NCBI GenBank assembly: GCA_963978895.1
Contig: OZ022246.1
Location: forward strand, 9,879,294-9,943,293
Origin: Erpobdella octoculata
Taxonomy: Eukaryota > Annelida > Clitellata > Hirudinida > Erpobdellidae
DNA length: 64,000 nt
Direction: 5' to 3'
Both the position numbers and the translations under genes were made by a program. Shown piece after piece: positions 54,464-64,000 of this stretch; the stretch's first letter is position 1, and each line of letters starts with the position of its first letter. The notes beneath the pieces were generated by a model. The model was given only the letters and a program-made list of their open reading frames with translations, searched no databases and was not told the origin of the DNA.

Positions 54464-54622
54464 AATAAACTGCATCAAACGGTCAAGAGACTTGACCGTG
54501 TTGTTTGCGAATTGCGGTCAAAGCCACGAGTAAAGATCAAGGTATTTTGGTGTTCGTGGCCGAGTCACATTTCTCAAAAGCGACTATGCTGTTCAGGACG
54601 AACAGAATTAAGAAGGGGATAA

Positions 54623-54811
54623 TGATGTAAAATCACTGGTTTGACGACCAACTTCCTATTGATAAACCTTACATTTATTAGGGAAATTAATTATTTATTA
54701 TTATTAAGAGATTTGAAGGTATAAATAGCCTTAACAAAGCCTTCATTTATTATTTTCCAATAAACTGCAAAACCATTCTATTGAGCCCGGTATACGATTT
54801 GGTGATATCGT

Positions 54812-54815
<4 letters not shown>
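54623..54815 (+). repeat. 3' LTR
   Basis: 193 bp; differs from the 5' LTR by a handful of substitutions and short indels around ATTATTTATTATTATTA, so the insertion is not brand new. Confidence 0.9.
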
Positions 54816-54857
<42 letters not shown>

Positions 54858-55199
54858 CCCTCCCAATAAAAAATATTTGGCCGCTTAAAGACCAGTTTTA
54901 GAACAAAAACATTTTTTTATTAAGCTTTTGCTATTTGCAAACGCTCATTTTAAAAATAAGTTTCTTCTTGCGTATTTTTCTAAACTAACGTTTTGTTATC
55001 ATTTCGACCTGCACTTTCAAGCAACTTAATTTAAAAATATTTTTAAAGATTTAAATCCCAAAGCAAATAATTAGTATTATACTGATTATAGGATGGTGAG
55101 CATTGTCCTGACATTGCCAATGTCGTCAGTTTAAAACAATTTTGTCTATATTCATTAATTGAGTTGAAACATATCTCAGGGGCAGATAGATTGATCAAC

Positions 55200-56310
55200 T
55201 GCAAAAATGACAAAAATGGGCAGCATCCCAAAAACTTGTTTTTACCTGTCCAGCAACATTCGGAGTAGAAAACTTCTCAGCCGACTCATCCGTTACAGTA
55301 TCACTCACATGGGCGCTCCAATCAGTAGACATCACATGCAGTTCCGTTCAATTTTTTTAAAAACTATTTTGTTCAAAAACCAACTTATCCCCAATGTCTT
55401 ACAGCTGATGACCTATTAATAAATCTGGCCCGCCATGCAAAACCATGAAATACTCTGTCCAGATACCGCATCACAGGTGTCATCATCACACACCTCATTC
55501 AAGCTACTCCTACCAAACACGAAACTGTCGAAAAAAATTCTACAACAGAAGTATCTTTGGTAACTTTGATCAAGCAATCTTGGTGGCGCCCCGCCACAAA
55601 ACTAGATCAATTCTTCTTTCTTTGTTTTCTTCGTGACCCACCTGCTCTGTGCAGTCTGTACGGTCGTCATCTGTCACATGCTCTAAGACACAGCTGGTAG
55701 ATTTTGGTTCAAACTGAGTTTCGCCGCAACAACCCACATCGTTTTTGTCACCAGCAACACTCTGATCCAGAACCGTGTCCACCACTGCGTCTGTGATCAG
55801 ACTCTGAATAACTTTGCCAGACAACATTCAGGCAAATCAGTACCAGAAGATCTTCCGTTTTCTTCCTGGTGTTCACTGACAGCATCGGCGTCACCAGGAC
55901 GAACCTGACCACCAAGAAAGAATTCTTCTCTCATCGTGTTCATAGCTGGTTTGTTTTCCCTTTTCACTCTCTTCTGTGCTGTTTTGTTTATTTCTTTTGT
56001 CATTTTTTCTCAAGTTTGTTAATTCGTCATTTGTATCAAACTTTTATTTTTCTGAGTCAAACCCATTGTCCTCCAATGATTCCTGGAGGCAGTCCACGAT
56101 CACGAGCTTTACTCCCTTAGCGTTCAGATCCCTTTTTCTTAGCTCCCGTCTCAACTCATCAATGGAAAGTTTTTCAAGTAACTGCAACTGCAAAACCATT
56201 TTTTAGATCCAACTTCTGACACCAATGTTACGATATCGCCAATCGTATACGGGGATCTGGAATGGTTTTGTAGTTTATTGAAAGATAAAGAAATAAAGTC
56301 TTTATACGTC
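55200..56310 (-). pseudogene. Diverged, truncated relative of the SAP-gag LTR element
   Basis: On the minus strand from about 56310 an LTR end (CAATAAACTACAAAACCATT through TATACGATTGGCGATATCGT to AACA) is followed by a primer-binding site, then an ATG (56197-56199) opening a 51-residue frame with a SAP-like start (SIDELRRELRKRDLNAKG) that stops at 56044-56046. Further acidic open pieces follow (56003-55797 and 55827-55570), broken by stops and frameshifts. The LTR is cut short next to the dispersed repeat at 56316. The 3' limit is uncertain and no second LTR was found. Confidence 0.75.
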
Positions 56311-56315
56311 TTTTT

Positions 56316-56640
56316 ACATACTTTTACTTAACTTGACTTCTCTGTCAGTCTGTCTGTTTGTGTGTCTGTATGTCTGTCGTCAAATTCTGCAATCGATTTT
56401 AAACTAACTTCCCGATAAGCAAGAGACTTAAAAATTTAAATATACCTCCGAACTGATTAACAATGCATTATATCAAATTTTTGGATTGATTGGACAAAAT
56501 TTAATTAAATAATTATTTGTGATAATTTCGTCAAACTATTTATCGTTTATGCTAATATGCTCGTTGTTTATGTAACATAATGTGGTCTACACAATCGATT
56601 ATATAAAAGTGGGTTTTTTAAAAACTTTGTTTTTTCTACT
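56316..56640 (+). repeat. Dispersed repeat family, copy B
   Basis: Homologous and collinear with 19775-20095, sharing ACTAACTTCCCGATAAGC and AACTGATTAACAATGCATTA. It abuts the truncated LTR, which suggests insertion into or next to it. Confidence 0.8.
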
Positions 56641-56759
56641 TTAAAATGATTTCTTAATTTTGTCAAATAGACATACAAATAAATGATAAATAAAATAGTG
56701 ATAAAAATATTCCAATATCTTTCGTTTTAGAGTTTTTGAAGTTTTTTTAAGCCATAATT

Positions 56760-57235
56760 GCATTGCATTTTTCTGTGCTCTGCATATCTTATGCAATGCA
56801 TTTTTCTATGCAATACATATCTGTATGCATTGCATGTCTGTATGCAATTTATATCTGCACGCTATGCATATCTGTATGCAATGCATGTTTCTATGCAATA
56901 CATATCTGTTTGATATGCATATCTGTATGCAATGCATGCCTGTATGTATGCAATGCATGCCTGTATGTATGCAATGCATGCCTGTATGTATGCAATGCAT
57001 GCCTGTATGTATGCAATGCATGCCTGTATGTATGCAATGCATGCCTGTATGTATGCAATGCATGCCTGTATGTATGCAATGCATGCCTGTATGTATGCAA
57101 TGCATGCCTGTATGTATGCAATGCATGTCTGTATGCAATGTATATTTGAATACTATGCATGTCTGTATGCAATGCCTGTTTCTATGCAATGCATAGCTGT
57201 TTGATATGCAAGTATGTATGCTTATGCATGTCTGT
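56760..57235. repeat. 21-bp minisatellite rich in ATGCAT
   Basis: A degenerate start (56760-56930), then about nine near-perfect 21-bp units of CAATGCATGCCTGTATGTAT plus G (56930-57125), then a degenerate tail. Cys/Met-rich or His-rich frames across it are artefacts. Confidence 0.95.
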
Positions 57236-57440
57236 GTGCTAGGAAAAATTTTTATAGTTTGAAAAGTAAGTTGATTAATTGCATCAGAATAACGCGGAGA
57301 GCTGGAAAGTTGAATGAGGTGGACGAGGTGGAAGAGCCTTGTGTGAATTTATCGAAACCAGCTTTATGAGAAATCAAACAACTCCGTCGGGAAAAGGACA
57401 GGATCATGATAAATGATAATTAGCTGCTAGATAGGTAGCT

Positions 57441-57516
57441 GGTGGTGATGATGATGATTATGATAATGACGATGCTAATGATGTCGATGATGTTGATGAT
57501 GATGATGATGATGATT

Positions 57517-57594
<78 letters not shown>

Positions 57595-58205
57595 GTGATG
57601 GTGATGGTGATGGTGATGGTGATGGTGATGGTGATGGTGATGGTGATGGTGATGGTGATGGTGATGGTGATGGTGATGGTGATGGTGATGGTGATGGTGA
57701 TGGTGATGGTGATGGTGATGGTGATGGTGATGGTGATGGTGATGGTGATGGTGATGGTGATGGTGATGGTGATGGTGATGGTGATGGTGATGGTGATGGT
57801 GATGGTGATGGTGATGGTGATGGTGATGGTGATGGTGATGGTGATGGTGATGGTGATGGTGATGGTGATGGTGATGGTGATGGTGATGGTGATGGTGATG
57901 GTGATGGTGATGGTGATGGTGATGGTGATGGTGATGGTGATGGTGATGGTGATGGTGATGGTGATGGTGATGGTGATGGTGATGGTGATGGTGATGGTGA
58001 TGGTGATGGTGATGGTGATGGTGATGGTGATGGTGATGGTGATGGTGATGGTGATGGTGATGGTGATGGTGATGGTGATGGTGATGGTGATGGTGATGGT
58101 GATGATGATGATGATGATGATGAGGGATCATGATGATGAAGTCGATGATGATAATGATGATGACGGTGGCGGCGATAATGATGACGATGGTGATGAATAT
58201 AATGT
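57441..58205. repeat. (GAT)n-(GATGGT)n-(GAT)n compound satellite
   Basis: Imperfect then perfect (GAT)n to 57593, about 508 bp of perfect GATGGT hexamers (57594-58101, about 85 copies), then (GAT)n and degenerate GAT to about 58205. Long Met-Val, His and Ser-Pro frames are artefacts. Confidence 0.98.
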
Positions 58206-58917
58206 TGATGAGAACGAATCAAGATAGATGGAGATGAAAATTACAGCAGCAGCTATGATGGAATGCAACTTCCGCCATCCAACGGAAATCCACCGCATGC
58301 ATCTGGATTTAAAAAACGCAATTACTTGACCGAGATTTTCCCACGTTTGTCTAAAATTTCAAACGTCCATGCCTAAGTTTGAATGAAGAACACTAATTTA
58401 CACGGGAATACGCGTACATATAAACCTCTTAAGAAAGTTGTTTAAGTCGAACGCTGGCTGAAGATTGAAGAGGACAAGAGAGTAATAGAGAAAAAGAGAA
58501 AAAATGAGAGGAAAGAGAGGGAAAAAGAGAGAAAAGAAGAGAGAGAGGAAGGTCAGCCATGCATTGAGACGGAATTCTTCTCCACGTGCTACAATCACAA
58601 ATTGAAAACTTTCATGCGAATCTCAACGTGAATTTAATTCCTACGAGTTTTAGTCAAACCTTTCAATTTTTCATAAAAGATTTTCACGGCTACGCTGGTG
58701 AGTGGTTGTTGATGATGCTTTAAAGCTGTTTATAGAAAAACGTACTTAGTTACTCAACTTTAAATGCTTTTGTAAATTCATAATTAAAAAATTCTCAATT
58801 AAATAAATAATTATTTTTATAAATAAATAATTATATATATTTTTTCAACGACCAAACAAGGCTAATAAAGATTGGTATTTTTTTCAATTTTCATCAAGAT
58901 CGGCCATTCATGTTGTC
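58206..58917. other. Intergenic, nothing recognised
   Basis: AT-rich with a purine-rich patch at 58470-58555. Confidence 0.4.
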
Positions 58918-58993
58918 ATGACAACGATGTCGGTATTCTTGTTAATCCATCTCTTCTTCCTGCTGAAGATGACGTCACTGGAATCAGTGATGG
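58918..58993 (+). CDS. Possible signal-peptide first exon
   Basis: ATG at 58918 opens a frame reading MSVFLLIHLFFLLKM from its second Met, a short hydrophobic stretch like a secretory signal, and runs to a consensus donor ATGG|GTGAGT at 58994. No second exon could be identified in the remaining 5 kb. Chance occurrence is quite possible. Confidence 0.25.
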
Positions 58994-58999
58994 GTGAGT

Positions 59000-60840
59000 T
59001 ATTTTTAAACATCTCTTCTCATTTATACAAAATGACAACAAATCGCTTTTAAACTGTTTCTTTTATGAGTTGTGATAACGATCGATTTTATATATAAAGT
59101 GCTAATTATATTTATTATTTGATTCTTACGGAAAATTTTTTGGGATAAATTAAACAAAACTAATTTAATGCTATTTCAGGTCATCTGCTATAAATTCTTT
59201 CTAAGTTTGTGTTAAGTCAAAAATTCAAAAGTCAACTTTTAATTAAAAAACGATTTGTATGAAAAGAATAGAAAAAAACATCAACCGATAAATGTGGCCT
59301 TTTTCAAAGTAATTGCACTTTTGATGCCAAAGATATTTGATATGTGTGAATGTTTGTATGTACTTGTATGTGCATGTGTTTGTTTGTGTACAAGTATGGT
59401 CGGTTAGGCAGTACTTTCTTCATCACCTCAAAACTTTTATCTCTTTTGAACTTGACACCTTTGAAAAAGATTTCGTATTAATTAATTAGTGACCTAATTG
59501 CTTAATTAATTACCAGGTTAGTCGGTGCATTCAATTACGAATGTCTCGGGAGAAATCCATCATGCAATCAATGAAGCATCATTCTTTTATATATATGTAC
59601 ATATATATGTATGTATATATGTATATATATATATATATGTGTGTGTATATATGTATATATGTGTGTGTATATGTATATATATATATATATATATATGTGT
59701 GATCTGATCCGTACGTTTCTCATTTTGAGTTATTATCTACGAGGCAAGAAAAAAATATTCCATTTGAAGTAAACGTAACCGATCATGTGGAAATGCATTT
59801 TCACTTTTAATGCGGAAACTAAATATTTTTATAACCCGTATCGTGGAAGCCAGCCACGTAAGCATTTTATTTTATGAAATAATAACTGGAAAGGACGGCC
59901 ATAACTTGCGCATCTTCCTGTGGGTGCGTTCGCTTGTGTGGGTCAACATGTGGTTGCCAGTAATTTATGGAGGTCACTGAAATGCGAGGGATTCCAAATG
60001 AGCAGATTTTTTCTACTTCTTTTTACTTTCGCACTAATGTTATTTATTCTTTCACTGAAGTCATTCTGCATGTGTACAAATTACTTTTTAGTCTCTCTGA
60101 AATTTATAGCAAACAACGAAATGCGAAATATTGTCGCCGTGTAAACATATTTTTTATAGAAATGTTTGGTTAGCCATTTTCGTATCAGTTAATTAAGTAT
60201 CTGTAGTCCGTACATCCGTTCATTCTTCCATCTATTCGTCCATCCTTCAGTCCGTCCGTCCATCCATCCATCCATCCATCCACCCATCGCATCTTCTTTA
60301 TTAAACAAACGTCATTTTTGTGAATGTAGAAAATTAACGAAAATGTTTTTAAAGTAGTTTTTCTTCTTTTCCCCAAATTTATTTATTCCAAAATGTTTTC
60401 ATGCAGCATTTTTTATTCAATCAAATTAATCTGTGATTTCTGTTGAACTTATCTGAATTTTACTTGAACAAAACGTTTAAATCAAACGTTTTTTATCAAA
60501 ACGAAGTTATTTCATGGTTCTATATTGCTTCATACTGTTTATAAAGTTTTCTAATATTCTATGTTGTTTTGAAATGTTTTATATATTAATTACCAAGTGT
60601 TTTATAACATTTATATTAATGATTTGTATTGCTCTCAAATAGGTAAAGAGTTACGGACTAATAAAATGAAAAAATTACTTGCATATCTTTTATGATAGTT
60701 GATATTACTGAAATAAAAAGAACATTTTCTTATTTTATAAGAAAATGTTCAGTGTTAACAAAACGATGTCGTGATGAAAAAAAATAATCTTCCTTTATGT
60801 TCTTTTATTGACAGTATTTCTTATAATCACGCCATAATAA
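59000..60840. other. Intergenic with small repeats
   Basis: TA/TATG tract 59587-59700 and a (CCAT)/(CCGT) patch 60220-60290. No recognisable coding sequence. Confidence 0.5.
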
Positions 60841-60841
60841 T

Positions 60842-61940
<1,099 letters not shown>

Positions 61941-61944
61941 GATT

Positions 61945-62400
61945 ATTAATCACATATTAAATTATAACCACAGGAAAATTAATAATCACAGATTAACTCA
62001 CCGATCAATTAATAATTACAGATTTATCAACTTTTACAGATTAATTAATATTCACATATCAATTAATATTAACGGTTTAATTAATATTCACAAATTAATT
62101 AATAATTACAGATTTATTAACGTTTACAGATCAATTAATATTAGTAGATCAATTAATATTCCCAGTTAATTAATATTTACTCATGTCTATGTAAATAGCG
62201 TGTTCTTCGAAGTTTCCGATTCCAAAGGAACCTTCGTAAGCGCCTCTGACTTATCTGGCGCTATATAAATACATTCATTTCATTTCATTTCTCAGATCAA
62301 TTAATCTTCACAGAATAATTAATTTTTCTCTATTAAAAATATTCACCGATCAATCAATATTTTATAGAATTATTAATATTCACAGAATAAAATAATTAAC
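61945..62400. repeat. 18-bp minisatellite interrupted by a retroelement tail
   Basis: Units around CAGATTAATTAATATTCA run 61945-62175 and resume at about 62295. Between them (about 62180-62292) lies TGGCGCTATATAAATACATT followed by (CATTT)n, which looks like the 3' end of a SINE or LINE. Confidence 0.75.
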
Positions 62401-62935
62401 TGAATGATATTTTTCAACTGACTGGTATCTTCTAACTAACTGATTGGCATCTTCCAACTAACTGGTTAATATCTTTTAACCAACTGATTGATATCTTTTA
62501 ACTAACTAATTGATATCTTATAACTGATTGATATCTTATAACTGATTGATATCTTATAACTGATTGAAATTTTATAACTGATTGATATCTTATAACTGAT
62601 TGATATCTTATAACTGATTGAAATTGTATAACTGATTGATATCTTATAACTGATTGATATCTTATAACTGATTGAAATTTTATAACTGATTGATATCTTA
62701 TAACTGATTGATATCTTATAACTGATTGATATTTTTTAACTAGCTGATTGATATCTCTAACTAACTGATTGATATCTTCTAACTAACCGATTGATATTTT
62801 CTAACTAACTGATTGATATCTTCTAACTAACTGATTGATATCTTCTAACTGTCTGATTGATATCTACTAACTGATTGATATCTTCTAACTAACTGATTGA
62901 TATCTACTAACTGATTGATATCGGTCAGGTTAGAA
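62400..62935. repeat. 18-22-bp minisatellite
   Basis: Roughly 28 copies of TAACTGATTGATATCTTA, with four extra bases (CTAA) in flanking copies. Confidence 0.95.
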
Positions 62936-63094
62936 TCTCTAACTGATTGAATTCTTTCCATCAAGCTTATCTTTTTCACAATCTTTATCATTCAACGTCG
63001 AGAGACTATTTAGTCTGCCTCGTGTTTATTGAAAACGACGCAAATTCATCTTAATTTGAGAAAGAAAATTATAAGAGTGTAGAGAGTTATGAAG

Positions 63095-63255
63095 TAGAAG
63101 GTAGGTAGTGGGGCAAGTAGTATGGCAGGTAGTGGGGCAAGTAGTTGGGTAGGTAGTGGGGCAGGTAGTGGGGTAAGTAGTAAAGCAGTTAGTGGTGTAA
63201 GTAATGGGTCAGGTTGTGGGAAAAATAATTGGGCAGGTAGTGGGGTAGGTAGAGT
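63095..63255. repeat. GTAGTGGGGCAG tandem repeat
   Basis: About 13 degenerate 12-bp units, G-rich on the + strand. Confidence 0.92.
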
Positions 63256-64000
63256 AGCTTTAGTTTTTGCATGGTTGCAATGTGAAGTAGATCTTCTATT
63301 TCCGATGGACGGTCCGATTTAATGAGCAACTATCGAAGCTGAAACATACGCGTGTGTGAGCGTGTTTTTTTGTTGCACGTACAATTTTGTATGTGTGGAC
63401 TGTTTTAGAGGAAAATCAATTGCTACCACGTCCTAACATTTCGATTCCATATAAATAATTGCAAGTAAACACTACGAATTCCTAGCATTTAATATGAAGT
63501 TTATTATTTTACAATTATCAGATAAAATTGATTGATTGTTTTCTTTTAAAAAGCATTCAATCAAAATAGAAGTTGGAAAGAAGAAGCTATTTCTTTTAAG
63601 TCAACCGTCGTGCAAAAAGAATTTGTTCACATCCCTTCAACCTGGTGGGTCAATGAGATATAATAAATAACACATAATGTTTTTGTATTCAATAATAAAT
63701 AGTAGCTAATTAATAGTAATAATATGTTGTTTTTATAATTAGTTATATTCAAAATAATAATTTGTTGTATGCATTTAAAATTGTTAATTTAATTATTAAA
63801 TTATCCGCAAGTTGTTTTCAAAGTTGTGATATATTACTAAAAGTCAAGTAAAATAAATACTTATTAAAACTAATAATTAGATAATAATCAACAAATCTCA
63901 TCTAAATTTTATTACCGGGTAGTCTCATAAATCGTGATATTTCCTGATATCAATCGTGTGGCAATGAAGCAAATTGTGACTTATGCAATGCCTGGAAAGC
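63256..64000. other. AT-rich end of window
   Basis: No recognisable feature. Confidence 0.4.

Larger units (their letters stand above)
52530..54815 (+). mobile_element. Non-autonomous LTR retroelement with a SAP-gag ORF
   Basis: Two LTRs, 52530-52719 and 54623-54815, nearly identical and both running TGATGTAAAATC...GATATCGTAACA (canonical TG...CA ends). After the 5' LTR, TGGTGATCAGAAGTGGG starts with TGG as a tRNA primer-binding site should. AGAAGGGGA before the 3' LTR is a polypurine tract. The LTR has a TATAAATA box and an AATAAA signal. The interior (1.9 kb) codes only a SAP-domain acidic protein and has no protease, reverse transcriptase or integrase; a short frame before the 3' LTR ending LFRTNRIKKG might be a pol relic. 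The TSD is unreadable in TA repeats. Confidence 0.88.

Noticed and set aside
56763..57204. Cysteine-rich repeat frames (NACLYV, HTGMHCI) that look like a small secreted protein
   Set aside because: 21-bp minisatellite, open on both strands, without unique flanks or signal peptide.
57442..58227. Met-Val, poly-His and Ser-Pro frames up to 261 residues
   Set aside because: Artefacts of (GAT)n/(GATGGT)n; nothing outside the repeat.

Overview
The window looks like AT-rich, intron-bearing metazoan DNA. The evidence is one clearly recognisable split gene, spliceosomal GT-AG introns, non-LTR and LTR retrotransposons, hAT-type DNA transposon remnants, a tRNA-derived SINE head, and an exceptional load of micro- and minisatellites. 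The transposon and SINE flavour suggests an invertebrate, perhaps a lophotrochozoan such as an annelid or mollusc, but the species cannot be fixed from sequence alone. There is no sign of bacterial operons, CRISPR arrays or phage.

The only confidently identified host gene is a small-conductance Ca2+-activated K+ (SK/KCNN) channel on the + strand. It runs from a first recognised coding exon at about 13935-14418 to a stop codon at 44384-44386. Eleven exons join with consistent phases to a predicted protein of about 699 residues: a serine-rich cytosolic N-terminus, S1-S6, an SVGYGD selectivity filter, and the calmodulin-binding domain followed by a coiled-coil tail. Its introns (66 bp to 11 kb) are packed with tandem repeats and mobile-element debris. 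Two splice acceptors abut tandem arrays directly: (CCA)n before exon 5 and a 23-bp minisatellite before exon 7.

Layout. 1-5650: AT-rich, nothing recognised except small degenerate repeats. 5657-6171: possible hAT-type MITE. 6391-11899: hAT-like non-autonomous element with an 18-bp perfect inverted repeat and GTTCGAGTTCGG-rich subterminal arrays, split by a full-length, structurally intact LINE (6809-11190, minus strand, ORF1 plus ORF2, 19-bp imperfect target duplication). 12.3-13.9 kb: no gene. 13.9-44.4 kb: the SK gene. Its introns hold a degenerate hAT transposase, a MITE with TSD and perfect TIRs, a SINE head, a foldback element, LINE fragments and a 1.14-kb (CACT)n array. 44.5-52.5 kb: microsatellites, a second hAT transposase remnant, a 175-bp-arm foldback and a MULE-like candidate. 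52530-54815: an LTR retroelement with 190/193-bp LTRs whose only ORF is a SAP-domain, gag-like acidic protein; it is interrupted by an internally deleted copy of the same LINE family seen at 6.8-11.2 kb. 55.2-56.3 kb: a diverged, truncated relative of that element on the minus strand. 56.3-64 kb: a dispersed repeat, large satellites including (GATGGT)n, and a possible but unproven signal-peptide exon at 58918.

The strongest candidates for something little described are the SAP-gag LTR family with its nested LINE fusion, the LINE whose two ORFs are separated only by an in-frame UGA and three codons, and the fusion of splice acceptors to expanding tandem repeats in a neuronal channel gene.
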